A DNA stretch of 64,000 nucleotides, taken from assembly GCA_900323505.1 (NCBI GenBank), contig OOIN01000008.1:558001-622000 (forward strand), read 5' to 3'. Position 1 is the first letter of the stretch, and each line of letters begins with the position of its first letter. The notes below the pieces were generated by a model. The model had not been told where the DNA came from, ran no database searches, and saw only the letters and a program-made list of their open reading frames with translations. Made by a program: the position numbers and the translations under genes. The stretch is from Ustilago trichophora (Eukaryota; Basidiomycota; Ustilaginomycetes; Ustilaginales; Ustilaginaceae). Of this stretch, positions 53,824-64,000 are shown piece by piece.

Positions 53824-55563
53824 ATGGTTCGCGCTACACTCGTCCAACCTAGGCCATTGGCTCTCTTGCTCACACTTCTCGCCCTAGTGGCTCTCCTCGT
53901 CCAGCCATCAGAGGCCATCCCTTCCGTCACTCGTCGTGGCAAGTATCTTTACCAGGGCAACAATAGATTCTACATCAAGGGTATCGCATACCAGGAACCT
54001 GCTCCCATCGCAGAGTCCACACAGGCCAACGAGGAGAACGGCGGCTTCCCAGAACCTGACAGCTTCACAGATCCATTGGCACTCCCAGACGCATGCACGC
54101 GTGATGTCGCCAACTTCCGCGACCTTGGTGTCAATACCATTCGAGTCTACTCGGTCAACTCTAGCCTCAACCACGATGCCTGCATGTCCACTTTTAGCAA
54201 TGCTGGCATCTATGTGATTCTCGACCTGGCATTGCCGCTCAACGGCTCCATCAACCGTGCTCAGCCTAGCTGGGACGTCGGTCTGCTCGATCTGTATGCC
54301 AAGACCATCGACGTCTTTAGCCGCTACGACAACCTGCTCGCTGTCAACATTGCCAACGAGGTCGTCACTCAGCCATCCAATGCCGTCGCTGCTCCCTTCA
54401 TCAAGGCTGCCGTCCGTGATGTCAAGGCCTACCTTCGATCCAAGAACTCCAACGTCCTCGTCTCTTACTCGTCCACCGACGGTCCTTCAGGTGTCAACCA
54501 GTGGCGAGACATGCTCGCTTACTATTTGACCTGCGGCAGTGCAGCCACCAGTGTGGATCTGTACGGTCTCAATTCCTACTCGTGGTGCGGAAACAGCTCC
54601 TACTCTGCTTCGGGATACAGCACCCTCACCACCGACTTTAGCTCTCTACCCGTGCCTGCCTATCTCGCCGAGTTTGGCTGCGTCGACGGTGTTGGCACCA
54701 ACAATCGCCCGTGGACCGAGGTTTCGGCGCTCTTCTCGCAGCCCATGACCAACACCTTTAGCGGCGGTGTTGCTTTCTCCTACTTTCCTCAGCCATCGGG
54801 TCTCGACTACGGTCTGGTCAGCGTCTCTGGTAACTCTGTCACCACTCGACCCGACTGGCAGGCGCTCAAGAGGCAGTTTGCCAACACCACCTCGGCCCCA
54901 ACCGGTGCTCCAGCGGGTGCCAACGCCTCGCCAGACTATCAAACCTGCCAAGGTGGCACCAACAACTTCCCCGCCTCCACCCAGCTTCCACCTACCCCCA
55001 GCCCGCAGCTGTGCAACTGTCTTGAAACCAACGCATACAGCTGTGTCCTCAACCAGGCCGCTTTCAACTCACCCAACATTATTGGCACCCTCACTGGTCA
55101 AGCTTGCACCTACTTGTCCGAGCGAGGCGGTTCGTGCAACCCCATCCTCGCCGATGGCGAGAGTGGCACCTACGGAAACTACTCGTTCTGCACTTCGGGC
55201 CAGAGACTTGAATGGGCCATGTCGCAGTACTACGAGATCACCGGTTTCAACGCCCAGTCGTGCGACTTTGCCGGTAATGCAAGCACCAAGAATCCTCCCG
55301 CTGCCTCTTCGGCTTCCATCAACAGCGCCTTTTCCAGCTGTCTCAGCCAAAACCCGATTGGGGTGTTCACTCCTCAACCCGATATTTCTGCCTCTACCAA
55401 TGGAACAGGCACAGCAAGCGCAACTTCAGCCTCGCGACCATCGCAGACTTCAGCACGTCCCTCATCGGGTAATGCGGCCGCTAGCTCCTTGACCACTGGC
55501 CAAGGTCTGTGGAGTTTGATGACCCTTGGCATCATGGGCGCCGCAGGATGGTCTGTCCTCTAA
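53824..55563 (+). CDS. GPI-anchored beta-1,3-glucanosyltransferase Gas1 (GH72 with X8 domain)
   Basis: Cell-surface transglycosylase that cuts and rejoins beta-1,3-glucan chains, extending the polymer made by Fks1. Single exon of 579 residues. Signal peptide 1-31. The GH72 barrel (about 34-350) starts GNNRFYIKGIAYQEPAP. The acid/base Glu179 is in VNIANEVV and the nucleophile Glu283 in AYLAEFGC. The cysteine-rich X8/CBM43 domain (about 375-482) includes PQLCNCLETNAYSC and YGNYSFCTSG. A Ser/Thr-rich stalk follows, then a GPI signal (GLWSLMTLGIMGAAGWSVL). ATG 53824 lies in an AAAACC-ATG-G context. FKS1 lies upstream, divergent. Confidence 0.96.
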   Translation: MVRATLVQPRPLALLLTLLALVALLVQPSEAIPSVTRRGKYLYQGNNRFYIKGIAYQEPAPIAESTQANEENGGFPEPDSFTDPLALPDACTRDVANFRDLGVNTIRVYSVNSSLNHDACMSTFSNAGIYVILDLALPLNGSINRAQPSWDVGLLDLYAKTIDVFSRYDNLLAVNIANEVVTQPSNAVAAPFIKAAVRDVKAYLRSKNSNVLVSYSSTDGPSGVNQWRDMLAYYLTCGSAATSVDLYGLNSYSWCGNSSYSASGYSTLTTDFSSLPVPAYLAEFGCVDGVGTNNRPWTEVSALFSQPMTNTFSGGVAFSYFPQPSGLDYGLVSVSGNSVTTRPDWQALKRQFANTTSAPTGAPAGANASPDYQTCQGGTNNFPASTQLPPTPSPQLCNCLETNAYSCVLNQAAFNSPNIIGTLTGQACTYLSERGGSCNPILADGESGTYGNYSFCTSGQRLEWAMSQYYEITGFNAQSCDFAGNASTKNPPAASSASINSAFSSCLSQNPIGVFTPQPDISASTNGTGTASATSASRPSQTSARPSSGNAAASSLTTGQGLWSLMTLGIMGAAGWSVL

Positions 55564-56103
55564 AAGAGAAAAAGGGTTGCAACGTGCGCGCGTGTATATA
55601 GTGTCAACCGATATACCTCCCCAACATGATGGTTGCCTCATGGACATTTTCTTTTCACTTGCTTTGTATTCGCTGCTTTCATCTTGACTTTCCATTCGCG
55701 TTTCTTGTTTGACTTGTCAAAATGCCGATAGTGTGACTTTTGTGCTGGGTGCTGGGTTTGATATCTGCATGGTGGGAGGAAGTTGGTCCGAGATGAAAGT
55801 CTTTACAGCGGACAAGATACGTGTTAGCAAGAAAATAGCTTGTGTCGTCGATGCACACGGCCTACATAGCAGATCCACAATCACTCGACGGCTTTGTTCA
55901 AAGTTTGTCCTCCATTTCAATGGAGCAAAGAGATTGTCTGTTACTCCATGCCGGACCCTGAAAACCTAATCTCAATCATCAGTCCTCAACCCATACTTCA
56001 ATATCATCAGTCAGACTATCAAACACATACATTGTCCCACATCATCTTCCAACTACTGTATACACTTCAAACGTCCAACACCACCACCACTTGCTACCTT
56101 TTC
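55564..56103. other. Convergent 3' flanks of GAS1 and the rhomboid gene
   Basis: T-rich 3'-UTR-like DNA. No gene recognised. Confidence 0.5.
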
Positions 56104-57948
56104 TCAATTCGTTCCACCCATCGTCGTCACAGTAGAACTGGAAGACGTCGTCAAACCATCCCCTTTACAACTGTCGAAAACCGGTAAACAACTCAGATAC
56201 CTACACCACGTGCAAGCTTTTGTAGGATCGGGTGAGTTGTAAAAATTGCTCGCCAATCCTGCAAAAAATCCGATCGCCAATCCCAAAGCCACAATGCGCA
56301 GAATCCAAGTCACCACCCTATGCCGCTTACTAGCGTGAATGCTGGGTGCAAAAATGAGCCCGCCCAACAGTCCAACGCAGAATCCTCCTATGTGGGCAAA
56401 GTTGTCCAACCCCGGTAGGAGGCCCAGCGCCAGACCGATAATGGCAAACCCAATCGACATGGCCAGTCGTGTCTTGGCGCGATACTCGTACTTCCAATTG
56501 TAGCAGAGATCTACAAGCTCGATACTGATGCAGGTGTAGATGGCGCCAGAAGCGCCCAATGACGGCTGACCAATCAGTCCAAAGTTACCTCCTAGCAGAT
56601 TACCCCCGATTCCACCTGCAAAGTAGACCAGGAAATACGCCAGACTTCCGATCAGTTTCTCAATCTGCGCACAGAGCGTCAGCTGCACCAACAGGTTGAA
56701 AAAGATATGGACGAATCCGGCGTGGACAAAGATGGCCGTGATGAAGCGGTAGCTCTGGTTCGGCTTGGAGGCATCTTTGAGACCACAGATTTGGGAGATG
56801 GGACAGAGCTGCGAGGGGAGGTAGAGGTTGGAGGATGAGGTGGAATCTTTGAGACAGGGAAGCTGTTCTGTGGCGGGTAGGGCGGGGACTTTTCGCATGC
56901 AGGGGACGAAACGGGCGCCAAAGGAGATAAAGAACTCGGGCGAGGGGCCAAGCATCGGATTGATGCTGGGTCGCGTTTGAACGGCTTGCCCCGTCTCAGC
57001 GTTGGCCTTGATCAGTTCGATCACAAAGACAATGACGAGGGCGACAGCGACAACCCAGGAGACGTACGGCCATCTCTGTCGACCAATCCCTTGTCTTCGT
57101 CGTTCGATTTCATCCCTCAGCTTGTCTTCACCTGCAAGACGGCGGCTGGTGGAACGCGAGAGCTTGCCCAATAGTCCACTTTTGGCTTCCTCGTCGGCAG
57201 TCGCTGCAGGGTGGGAGGCATCCATCATTTGATTGGACCACAGCGCAGCGGATCCACGTTTGATCTGCTTGGCCTCATCCTCTTCATCCTCGGCATAGCC
57301 CATGGGACCGGCATGATTTTTGAGCGGTAGATCTGTTCCACTGGTATCGTAGCGAGCGTGGCTGTAGTCGCGATCCGATTGGTGGTGGCTGTAGTAGGCG
57401 CTTGGATCTTCGTAATTGTTTGGGTATGCGGCTGAGTTGCGGGTAGCGTACTGTGCCCGAAGCGCATCTTGGTGGGCATCAGAGTAAGCGACTGGTCGAT
57501 CAGGCTCCGTGTTGCGGCCTACACGGACGTTGTAGCTGCTGATGCTGTCGTTGGGAGCTAGCGTGTCGGCACGCTCGAGAAACGATGGTCCCGCTGCTAG
57601 AGCTTGGTCGTCGGCCGCATAGGGGTCGTGGCGGAGGTACGACTGGCGGTCAACAGCAGCAGCATGTGTGGAGCGAGTATGGTCGGGCGGAGGTGCGGTG
57701 CTGAAGGCCTCGTACGGATCCGTATACATCGAGGGAGAGTCGGCGCCGATCTGTGTCGCAGGAGGCGCAAGACGGTAAGCGTTCGAATTGGCACCAACGC
57801 CAGCTGAGTTGCGGTTGTATGAGTGTGTGTCTGTGGAGGAAGCTAGGTCTTCGACTTGGTCATAGTCTGTGTTGCCGTAGGGCGATGGATCCCATGCTGA
57901 ACTGTGGTAGCTGTGCTGTGCTGCGTCTCCGCCGTGGTATCGGCTCAT
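56104..57948 (-). CDS. Rhomboid-family intramembrane serine protease
   Basis: 614 residues, single exon. Residues 1-290 are cytosolic, Ser/Tyr/Asp-rich and probably disordered. Membrane spans run from about 297 to 575. The catalytic serine is Ser467 in LGASGAIY and its histidine is His519 in DNFAHIGGF. The supporting HxxxHxxxN pattern is in FVHAGFVHIFFNLL (His409, His414, Asn418). A cysteine-containing luminal loop (about 345-395) follows the first span, as in secretase-type rhomboids. Cleavage of membrane substrates in the secretory pathway is expected; fungal relatives such as RbdA act in SREBP processing, but the substrate here is unknown. The six-TM core and the dyad make activity likely. 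Confidence 0.93.
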   Translation of the reverse strand: MSRYHGGDAAQHSYHSSAWDPSPYGNTDYDQVEDLASSTDTHSYNRNSAGVGANSNAYRLAPPATQIGADSPSMYTDPYEAFSTAPPPDHTRSTHAAAVDRQSYLRHDPYAADDQALAAGPSFLERADTLAPNDSISSYNVRVGRNTEPDRPVAYSDAHQDALRAQYATRNSAAYPNNYEDPSAYYSHHQSDRDYSHARYDTSGTDLPLKNHAGPMGYAEDEEDEAKQIKRGSAALWSNQMMDASHPAATADEEAKSGLLGKLSRSTSRRLAGEDKLRDEIERRRQGIGRQRWPYVSWVVAVALVIVFVIELIKANAETGQAVQTRPSINPMLGPSPEFFISFGARFVPCMRKVPALPATEQLPCLKDSTSSSNLYLPSQLCPISQICGLKDASKPNQSYRFITAIFVHAGFVHIFFNLLVQLTLCAQIEKLIGSLAYFLVYFAGGIGGNLLGGNFGLIGQPSLGASGAIYTCISIELVDLCYNWKYEYRAKTRLAMSIGFAIIGLALGLLPGLDNFAHIGGFCVGLLGGLIFAPSIHASKRHRVVTWILRIVALGLAIGFFAGLASNFYNSPDPTKACTWCRYLSCLPVFDSCKGDGLTTSSSSTVTTMGGTN

Positions 57949-59053
57949 GTTTGTGAGTAGGTGGAGAGGCCCAGAGCCGCAAAGCAGGTGGTCGGTCGAG
58001 TGACTTGTTAGATGTCTGTGAGCGCAGAGGCAAGTTCACCGGTCTGTCGGCTGTGATGAAAAGATGGCGATGAGAAGAGACCTTTAAGTGATGGTAATCG
58101 CAAGCAGATGAAGAACAGTTGGAGGTAGGGAGGATGATGATGATGGGCAAAGAGGATGAGGATGAAAAGGGAGGTGTCAAAAAAGTGATTCGACACCAAC
58201 ACTACACAGTACAGAGAGTGACAGCAGCGTGCGGCGGTGTTGGTCTCAGCAGTGCGTATGCTCCACACTTTTTTTAGGGAGTGCTGGCGGCACAGCCCAC
58301 ACGATTTGGGCACAAAGGTGCGTCAAATTCAGGGTCAAAATGCTTGTCATCCGTGATACAGTACCCCAACGCAGGAAATTAAGACTGCGTCGGCGCAACA
58401 CCGCTTGTTTCTCTCTCAGATCATCTCGGAGCGGGATGTTGAGCCTCCCCCTCTTGAACAGATACAATTGTTCCCCTCATCTATGTCATGCTTTGTGGCG
58501 CTGCGTGCAATCGTGACCCACCCGGCTCTTCTGGCCCGTCTACGAAGTGAAATGGTGTGACGTAGCCCAGGAAAGAGCTTCACAGTGTCATGACGAGTGA
58601 AGCAGATTCGGGGTCTTATGACATTGGACTTTAGAAGGTGGGTCAACGGTGCAGCTCCATCATCAGATGTGATATGGTTCATCGTTTTGCCTGGTGGCTT
58701 CTCGTGATTGCCCGAAAAATTCAAGCTGTTAGCAATCTCTCCGCTAACATATTTCTTCAAAGAAATTATGACAAGCTCTTCAACCAACGCAAAAAGTGGA
58801 GTTGAAGGGTCAAAAAGTTGAGAAAGGAGCACGGACATCATCTTTTGCTTCTTCCTTCAGGGTCTTCTGATTTCGATCAGGCACCACCACTCGCATCACG
58901 ACACCGAACACACTCATCCAACACCTTCTTTCACATCAGCGCGAACGGTGGCGCACACAGTGACTGCTCTGTACACATCCCGATATTTTGCCGTTTCAAT
59001 AGACCCCTCGTCAGCAATCTTCGCTCAACGATTCAGCCAGGTCGGCCTGGTGT
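57949..59053. other. Divergent region between the rhomboid gene and IWR1
   Basis: 1.1 kb with promoters on both sides. Minus frames of up to 141 codons show no motifs. No gene called. Confidence 0.5.
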
Positions 59054-60846
59054 ATGCTATCGACCATGTCGGCTGTTCGCTCTTCCACGTCTGCCTCGGC
59101 GCAGTCTTCACCCGCATCGACACCTCTAGCAGCATCACGTCAAGGCTCATCCAGCCCGCTTGCATCTCAAGATCAAGACAGCGACAATGATGGACACGGC
59201 GTACAGATGATCCTCCGTATCAAGCGCAAACGCAACCAGGACCCCGTAGATGCGCTCATCATCGCACAGAACGAGCGTAGGAACAAGCGCAGGTCCATGG
59301 TATTCCCTAATGAGGGCGCAGATGATACGGATGCATCAAAGCAGGACACGGCTTCCGACAGCGCAGATGCAGCAGGCAAGCAGCGTGGCGTGTTCCGTCT
59401 GGCCGAGACGGTTTCGCTGCAGTCGTTCTCGGATCCTGTCGCAGCAAGAAAGCTGCATCAGCGTATCTCTGCACTCAGCAGAGGAGGGGCAGCTGGACCA
59501 AGTACCAAGCCGCTGCATCCCTCCAAACTTGCACAGAGTGTCTCATCGCCTTCGCTCAGTCAGACAGCTCAAGGTTTGCCAGAAGCAGAAGGGTCTCCTG
59601 ATGACGATGGCAAGCAAGAAACTCTCTCCGCATCGCGCGCACACCGATCACTCGGCAACTCGGTGTCTTCTCTCAATGCTTCGACGGAAGCATCACCATC
59701 AGCGACACCGGCACAAAGGCTCAAGGCGCTGGCATCAGAGCAGATTGATCGTGATAAGGACCGTCGATCTCGCAGCAGCACGCCGGTCGGAATCCGCTTC
59801 AAGGTGGTTTCGAGGGAGCAGGCGGGAGCAAAGGGTCTCAGGCGGACAGGTAGCTCGGCGAGTCTGCGTAAGCTGCGCAGTAGTTCAGGGCCAAGCCGTC
59901 CTTGGCATACACCTGCAGGCCCACCCGTGATTCGTTCCAAGAAGGAAAAGGAGGCAGAAGCCATTTTCGGACGTATCATCGACGCCGAGACTGAGTCAGC
60001 CAAGCCTTCACGCAGGTCAGCAGACGCAAGAGCAGCAACCGCCAGACAAGCTCTACCTGTGATGCAGGACGAAGAAATGGCCGGCCTCGACTCCAAGTTC
60101 GCAGAGATGCTCGGAGACTATTTGCGATCGAACAACATCGAGCCCTCACAAGATCTGGATCAGATTGCGCAAGGTGCCTCGGATGCAGCTGCACGTGAGC
60201 GTGAAGCAGAACAGGAGGCGAACAAGCAGGACGAGACGGACGATGAAGACGAAGATTATGTCTACGACGTATACTATCGTGACATGCTTCCAACCAAAGC
60301 TGGGCCTCAGGGGTCGGCGGAAACGGGTCTTCAGCCTGCGCAAGTGGCGGGACGGGAGAAAGGGGCTTCTGCTGCGTATACTGCTGTGCCGGACTCGATG
60401 GCGCTGCCAAGGGTGCTAGGTGGCGAGGTGGTGCCTCCGGAGTCGGCTGCTCTCACACCAACCTGGTTCCCTGGTCTCGACTTTGCGGGGCCTAACGCGG
60501 TGGTGGCTTCGCTGGAAGGGTTCGAGGACAGCGACGACGAGTTGGAGCAGGCCGAAGATGATGGATTTGAAAGCTTTGACGAGGGAGAAGATGAAGATAG
60601 CAACGACGAGGGCTTCTACAGGAACGATTATCCGGAGCAAGAGCTTCCTGAAGCAGACGAAGTTGATTTTGACTATGACGATGACGAGTTTGACCACGAC
60701 GAGCACGATCAGTATTGTAAGTTGCTTCCGATCATCCACCTATCGAAGATGCCGGCGGGGCCGACCAAGCCATATCTAAGATCCTAGTGCTGACATCACC
60801 TTTCACTTTTCTTTGATCTGCAGCTCTATCCGATGGCAGCTTCTGA
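59054..60846 (+). CDS. Iwr1-like RNA polymerase II nuclear import factor
   Basis: Adaptor that binds assembled RNA polymerase II and carries it into the nucleus (Iwr1 in yeast, SLC7A6OS in animals). Exons 59054-60716 and 60824-60846 give 561 residues. A second ATG at 59066 would give 557. The 107 nt intron has GTAAGT, a TGCTGAC branch site and a CTGCAG acceptor; the last exon encodes only SLSDGSF. Key motifs are the N-terminal MILRIKRKRNQDPVDALII (52-70), which holds the import signal, EDEDYVYDVYYRD, and the very acidic tail ending DSNDEGFYRNDYPEQELPEA. The long Ser-rich middle is variable in this family. Confidence 0.9.
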
Positions 60847-61070
60847 TATCAATCCATTCACGCGCGCACATGCTGTTATTTTTCTTGTCTTGTCTTGAAC
60901 GGCTAGTGTGACGCTTTGACCTGCGAACGCCACCGTGGCGCAACGGTTCGAGCAAAGGCAGACTAGAATGAAAACACACGGTTCGACATGGTGATAACCG
61001 CACCTTGTGGGTAGCAAGATGTATGCAGCAGACTTGACGATCGACGCTAAGCGCGCAGGGGTCCGAGTCT

Positions 61071-61074
<4 letters not shown>

Positions 61075-61103
<29 letters not shown>
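61075..61103. repeat. Poly(T) tract, 29 nt
   Basis: Uninterrupted T run in the IWR1-Ras intergenic region. Confidence 0.95.
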
Positions 61104-61660
61104 CCCACCCGATATGCTTTACTTTGGCGCCCAGCTGGGTCCCACGATGTCATCAGGATGTAGCACAAGTTAACTGAAAACTGTGCGACCTGTGCCGTTT
61201 TCACGACAATCAATCACGATAAGCTCGAAAGAGATGGTGCAAAATACATTAGTGCAGTGTGCTGTAAGAGACTCTCCCTTAAAAAGCTTAATTTTGGCAC
61301 ATGTCAGACCGCTGAGGCGTGACATGAGGTTACGGAGCGAGTCGGTCGGAGAGGGCCGCATTGTCGGAAGGCGTGTACTGTCAGAGACAAGAGATTCCGA
61401 AGAGACAAGTCAATCTGCATGCCGTCTTTTGGGTTTTGACAAATTTGACAGCATCCCGCGCGCACAAGCGAGAGCAGCAGTGTACTGTGCAGTACACACA
61501 GTATCGTTTTGGACTCGATCAGAGCAGGGTCAAGGCACCTAAGTCGCAGTACAAGTAGATTACTGTAAAGTGGGGATCAGCAGGTCAACAACTTGTCGTA
61601 CAGAAGCTGTATATAGTACCGGAAGCAGTGTTTCGGACCTGCGTCTCTCTTTCTCCTGGT

Positions 61661-61661
<1 letters not shown>

Positions 61662-61703
<42 letters not shown>
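61662..61703. repeat. Poly(T) tract, 42 nt
   Basis: Uninterrupted T run 560 nt from the previous one, followed by GGGAGGTTAGGG. Confidence 0.95.
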
Positions 61704-61704
<1 letters not shown>

Positions 61705-62497
61705 GGAGGTTAGGGTTGCAAGAGAGTGGTATGGATTGCGTTGAAGCGGAGATGGTTCAGTGGAATGACAGTCGTCGGAGGTGGAAAATGGAAGCCATCT
61801 TTGGTTTTGAAATGCTGTGCTGTGCTGTGACAGTACGTATGTTGAGCAGCTCCCTGCTTTTTTTTTCCCAGGCTGGATTGTATTTGGTACTCTACTCTTA
61901 TTCAAATCGAGGTGTAAATTACAAATACAACAGTGGCTGCCACGCTATTCGAAAAGTGACTTGAAACGCGTGAACAGCTGGGAGAATTGTGTCGCGCTCA
62001 CTCCGAAACGCCTCTTGTGCTGTCCTGTGCTCTGCCAATATCAGCAGACACACAGAGAAAGATGGCGAACCGGATCAATGTGTACAAGGCCATGTTCGAG
62101 GCGAGAGGGTACTCGCAAATGGAAGAGTTTTCTGTGGTGGCAAGAGGTTGCAGCGCCCCTAGGACAGGAAGGCGGTAGAAGCGTTGCGCGGCTTGAAAGA
62201 AGGAGGCGAATTAGACACACTCTGCACTGCATGCTCTCTGGGTAGCCCAGCGCAAGTGAGCAGCAGCAACGCGTTTGGCAACCGGAGGGCTTGACTGGCC
62301 CGGTCTCGCTTGTCGCCTCTAAATTTGGCTGGATTTGGCTGGATTTGGGGCTCACCACTCTCTGTGTCGAGATACGTCGGTCGTCGGCCCTTTGCCTTTT
62401 GCCCGTCCGTCTGCCTGTCCGCAATTCCGCTTGCGTCGCTTGCATGCTTGTGCGCCAGTCAAGTCACTTCGGAAGCCACACTTGTGCTCCTCCCTTT

Positions 62498-62530
<33 letters not shown>

Positions 62531-63471
62531 GACACTCTGACACTCTGACTCTCCGTCTCTCTCTCGCTCAACCTCTCCTTTCGGCTCGAGCCACTCGGAT
62601 ACAACACGATCCTTGCTCCTCTATCATCATCATCATCATCATCATCATCTCTCTTTCACCAAAACCGCCACCTCGTTTCCATTCTCTGCTCCTTTCTCCA
62701 TACTTTCTTCTTCTTCATCACCACCACCACCACCACAGCCACCCTCACCACAATACACACGCCTAACGTTTCCATATACCCCGGCCGATTCCGCTGTCGT
62801 ACAAAGCACACGCATCTCGTCCACTCTGCATCGCTGCTCATCCTCGCGTCTCGCCGCTAGTTTTACGACACCATCGCAAAACATACTTGCGGTGCAACCA
62901 GTGGCGGTTAAGCAATCTTCCCCCAGCGCCCTGCAGCTCCCCTTTCAGATCTGATTACAGGACAATCGACTAATTCAGCGTCCTTGAACCAGCTGCGCAG
63001 TACAAGGGCAAGCTTCCTCGACAGCACTGATCAGCTCTCAGCACACGTCGCTCTCGATCGAGTGTTAGCCGCTGCTCTGCACGCACCGACGCAACCGCTT
63101 ATTCTCGCAACCGGCGTTTGCTCATCGCATCGGCTCAATTGGCTGTACCGCTGCTCACGGACCCCTCCGAAACCAGCACCGTGCCATCCCCTTCCACGAA
63201 TTCGCATTCCGTCTATCACACGCGTTGCCATTCACATACAAGCGCTCGCCCATTCGTTCCCTTTGGTCCCGAACGCCACCGACTCTACCGACACTGCACG
63301 CCCTTTCCCAGCTTTGCCTCACACACGAGCAACACTCACCTGGGTCACATCTTCCACGACAACTCCGCTTTTGCTGTGACAGATTTCTGCGCTGCACGCT
63401 ACCGGCACACACATCACCTTTTGCATTCAGCATAACTACGGCCAATCCTGCGCCGCAAATCGTTGCCCAAC

Positions 63472-64000
63472 ATGAGCGGCAAAATGATGATCTACAAGCT
63501 CGTCGTGCTCGGAGATGGAGGTGTTGGAAAGACAGCTTTGACCATCCAGCTCTGTCTCAACCACTTTGTCGAGACTTATGACCCCACCATCGAAGACTCG
63601 TATCGTAAACAGACCGTTATCGACGATCAACCATGCATGCTCGAGGTCCTCGACACCGCAGGTCAGGAGGAGTACACGGCGCTCAGAGATCAATGGATCC
63701 GCGAAGGTGAAGGTTTCCTGCTCGTCTACTCGATCTCGGCGAGAGCGACGTTCGAACGCGTAGAGCGATTCCGCAGTCAAATTTCCCGCGTCAAAGATCA
63801 AGAACCACATACAGTCCCCATCATGCTCGTCGGGAATAAGTGCGACAAGGTCAATGAAAGAGAGGTCTCAAGAGAAGAGGGTCAAGCGCTGGCACACCGT
63901 CTCGGCTGCAAGTTTATCGAGTCAAGCGCCAAGACGTGCGTCAACGTTGAACGGGCTTACTATACGGTGGTGCGCATGATTCGTGAGCAGAGGGAGGGAA
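63472..64000 (+). CDS. Ras GTPase (Ras2 type), 3' end outside the window
   Basis: Membrane-bound GTP switch. In Ustilago maydis the gene I recall as ras2 controls filamentation and pheromone response; the link to this copy is by remembered sequence. 176 codons are visible from ATG 63472 ([20 protein letters not shown]) without an intron. The P-loop is GDGGVGKT, with glycines kept at the positions of human 12 and 13. The effector loop is [12 protein letters not shown], the switch II motif DTAGQEEY (with the Gln of human 61), then NKCD and SSAK for guanine binding. The hypervariable region and CaaX box lie beyond the edge. The leader upstream is long. Confidence 0.95.
   Translation, partial: MSGKMMIYKLVVLGDGGVGKTALTIQLCLNHFVETYDPTIEDSYRKQTVIDDQPCMLEVLDTAGQEEYTALRDQWIREGEGFLLVYSISARATFERVERFRSQISRVKDQEPHTVPIMLVGNKCDKVNEREVSREEGQALAHRLGCKFIESSAKTCVNVERAYYTVVRMIREQREG

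Larger units (their letters stand above)
60847..63471. other. IWR1 3' flank and long upstream region of the Ras gene
   Basis: 2.6 kb with T29 (61075-61103), T42 (61662-61703), an imperfect palindrome TGTACTGTGCAGTACA at 61481-61496, CT tracts (62506-62530), and TCA and CAC runs (62625-62740). A 38-codon frame at 62062-62178 (MANRINVYKAMFEARGYSQM...) has natural composition but no recognised family. The last 900 nt before the Ras ATG are pyrimidine-rich, as in a leader. Confidence 0.5.

Noticed and set aside
60925..61015. tRNA-like A box (TGGCGCAACGG) and GGTTCGA
   Set aside because: The second box lacks the usual continuation, no acceptor stem pairs with the preceding bases, and the T arm does not fold.
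61710..61715. TTAGGG, possible telomere repeat
   Set aside because: Only a single unit, deep between genes, with no tandem array.
1..64000. CRISPR arrays, bacterial operons, rRNA genes
   Set aside because: No spaced direct repeats or rRNA segments were noticed, and the genes are clearly eukaryotic with introns.

Overview
The window is nuclear DNA of a basidiomycete yeast or filamentous fungus, most likely a smut fungus (Ustilaginales: Ustilago, Sporisorium and relatives). The reasons are dense genes on both strands, few short introns with GTAAGT donors, CTGAC branch points and CAG acceptors, a metazoan-type O-GlcNAc transferase, a Ras2-type GTPase, and strong codon bias in the abundant proteins. 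The species call comes from recalled family resemblance, not from a search. Some predicted protein starts fall on non-ATG codons; in those cases I chose the first sensible ATG.

Left third (1-24 kb): PAM18 (-), a giant O-GlcNAc transferase (+), a 2.4 kb stretch with three related mini zinc-ribbon loci (one intact, two broken), a WD40 protein (-), mitochondrial citrate synthase (-), the SNARE BET1 (+), a secreted double-psi-barrel protein (-) and TIM21 (-). PAM18 and TIM21 both serve the TIM23 presequence translocase.

Middle (24-42 kb): a Yippee protein (+), a secreted cysteine-rich, probably GPI-anchored protein (+), a membrane-anchored paraoxonase-like protein (-), a divergent ribosomal pair RPL19 (-) / RPS27 (+) whose first introns are both very long, the DHHC palmitoyltransferase PFA4 (-) with two possible C-termini, the SNARE YKT6 (-) and a CENP-L/Fta1-like kinetochore protein (-).

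Right third (42-64 kb): the beta-1,3-glucan synthase FKS1 (-) and the GH72 glucanosyltransferase GAS1 (+) lie head to head across 5.8 kb of repeat-rich DNA. They make and then remodel cell-wall beta-1,3-glucan. A rhomboid protease (-), the RNA polymerase II import factor IWR1 (+) and a Ras GTPase (+, cut by the window edge) follow.

No transposon, CRISPR array, rRNA or convincing tRNA was seen. The most unusual items are the mini zinc-ribbon cluster (CxxC-x16-CxxC in three loci, with both lesions near the second knuckle), the retained-intron C-terminus of PFA4, the enlarged O-GlcNAc transferase, the long-intron divergent ribosomal pair, and a recurring intergenic GTACTGTAC palindrome.
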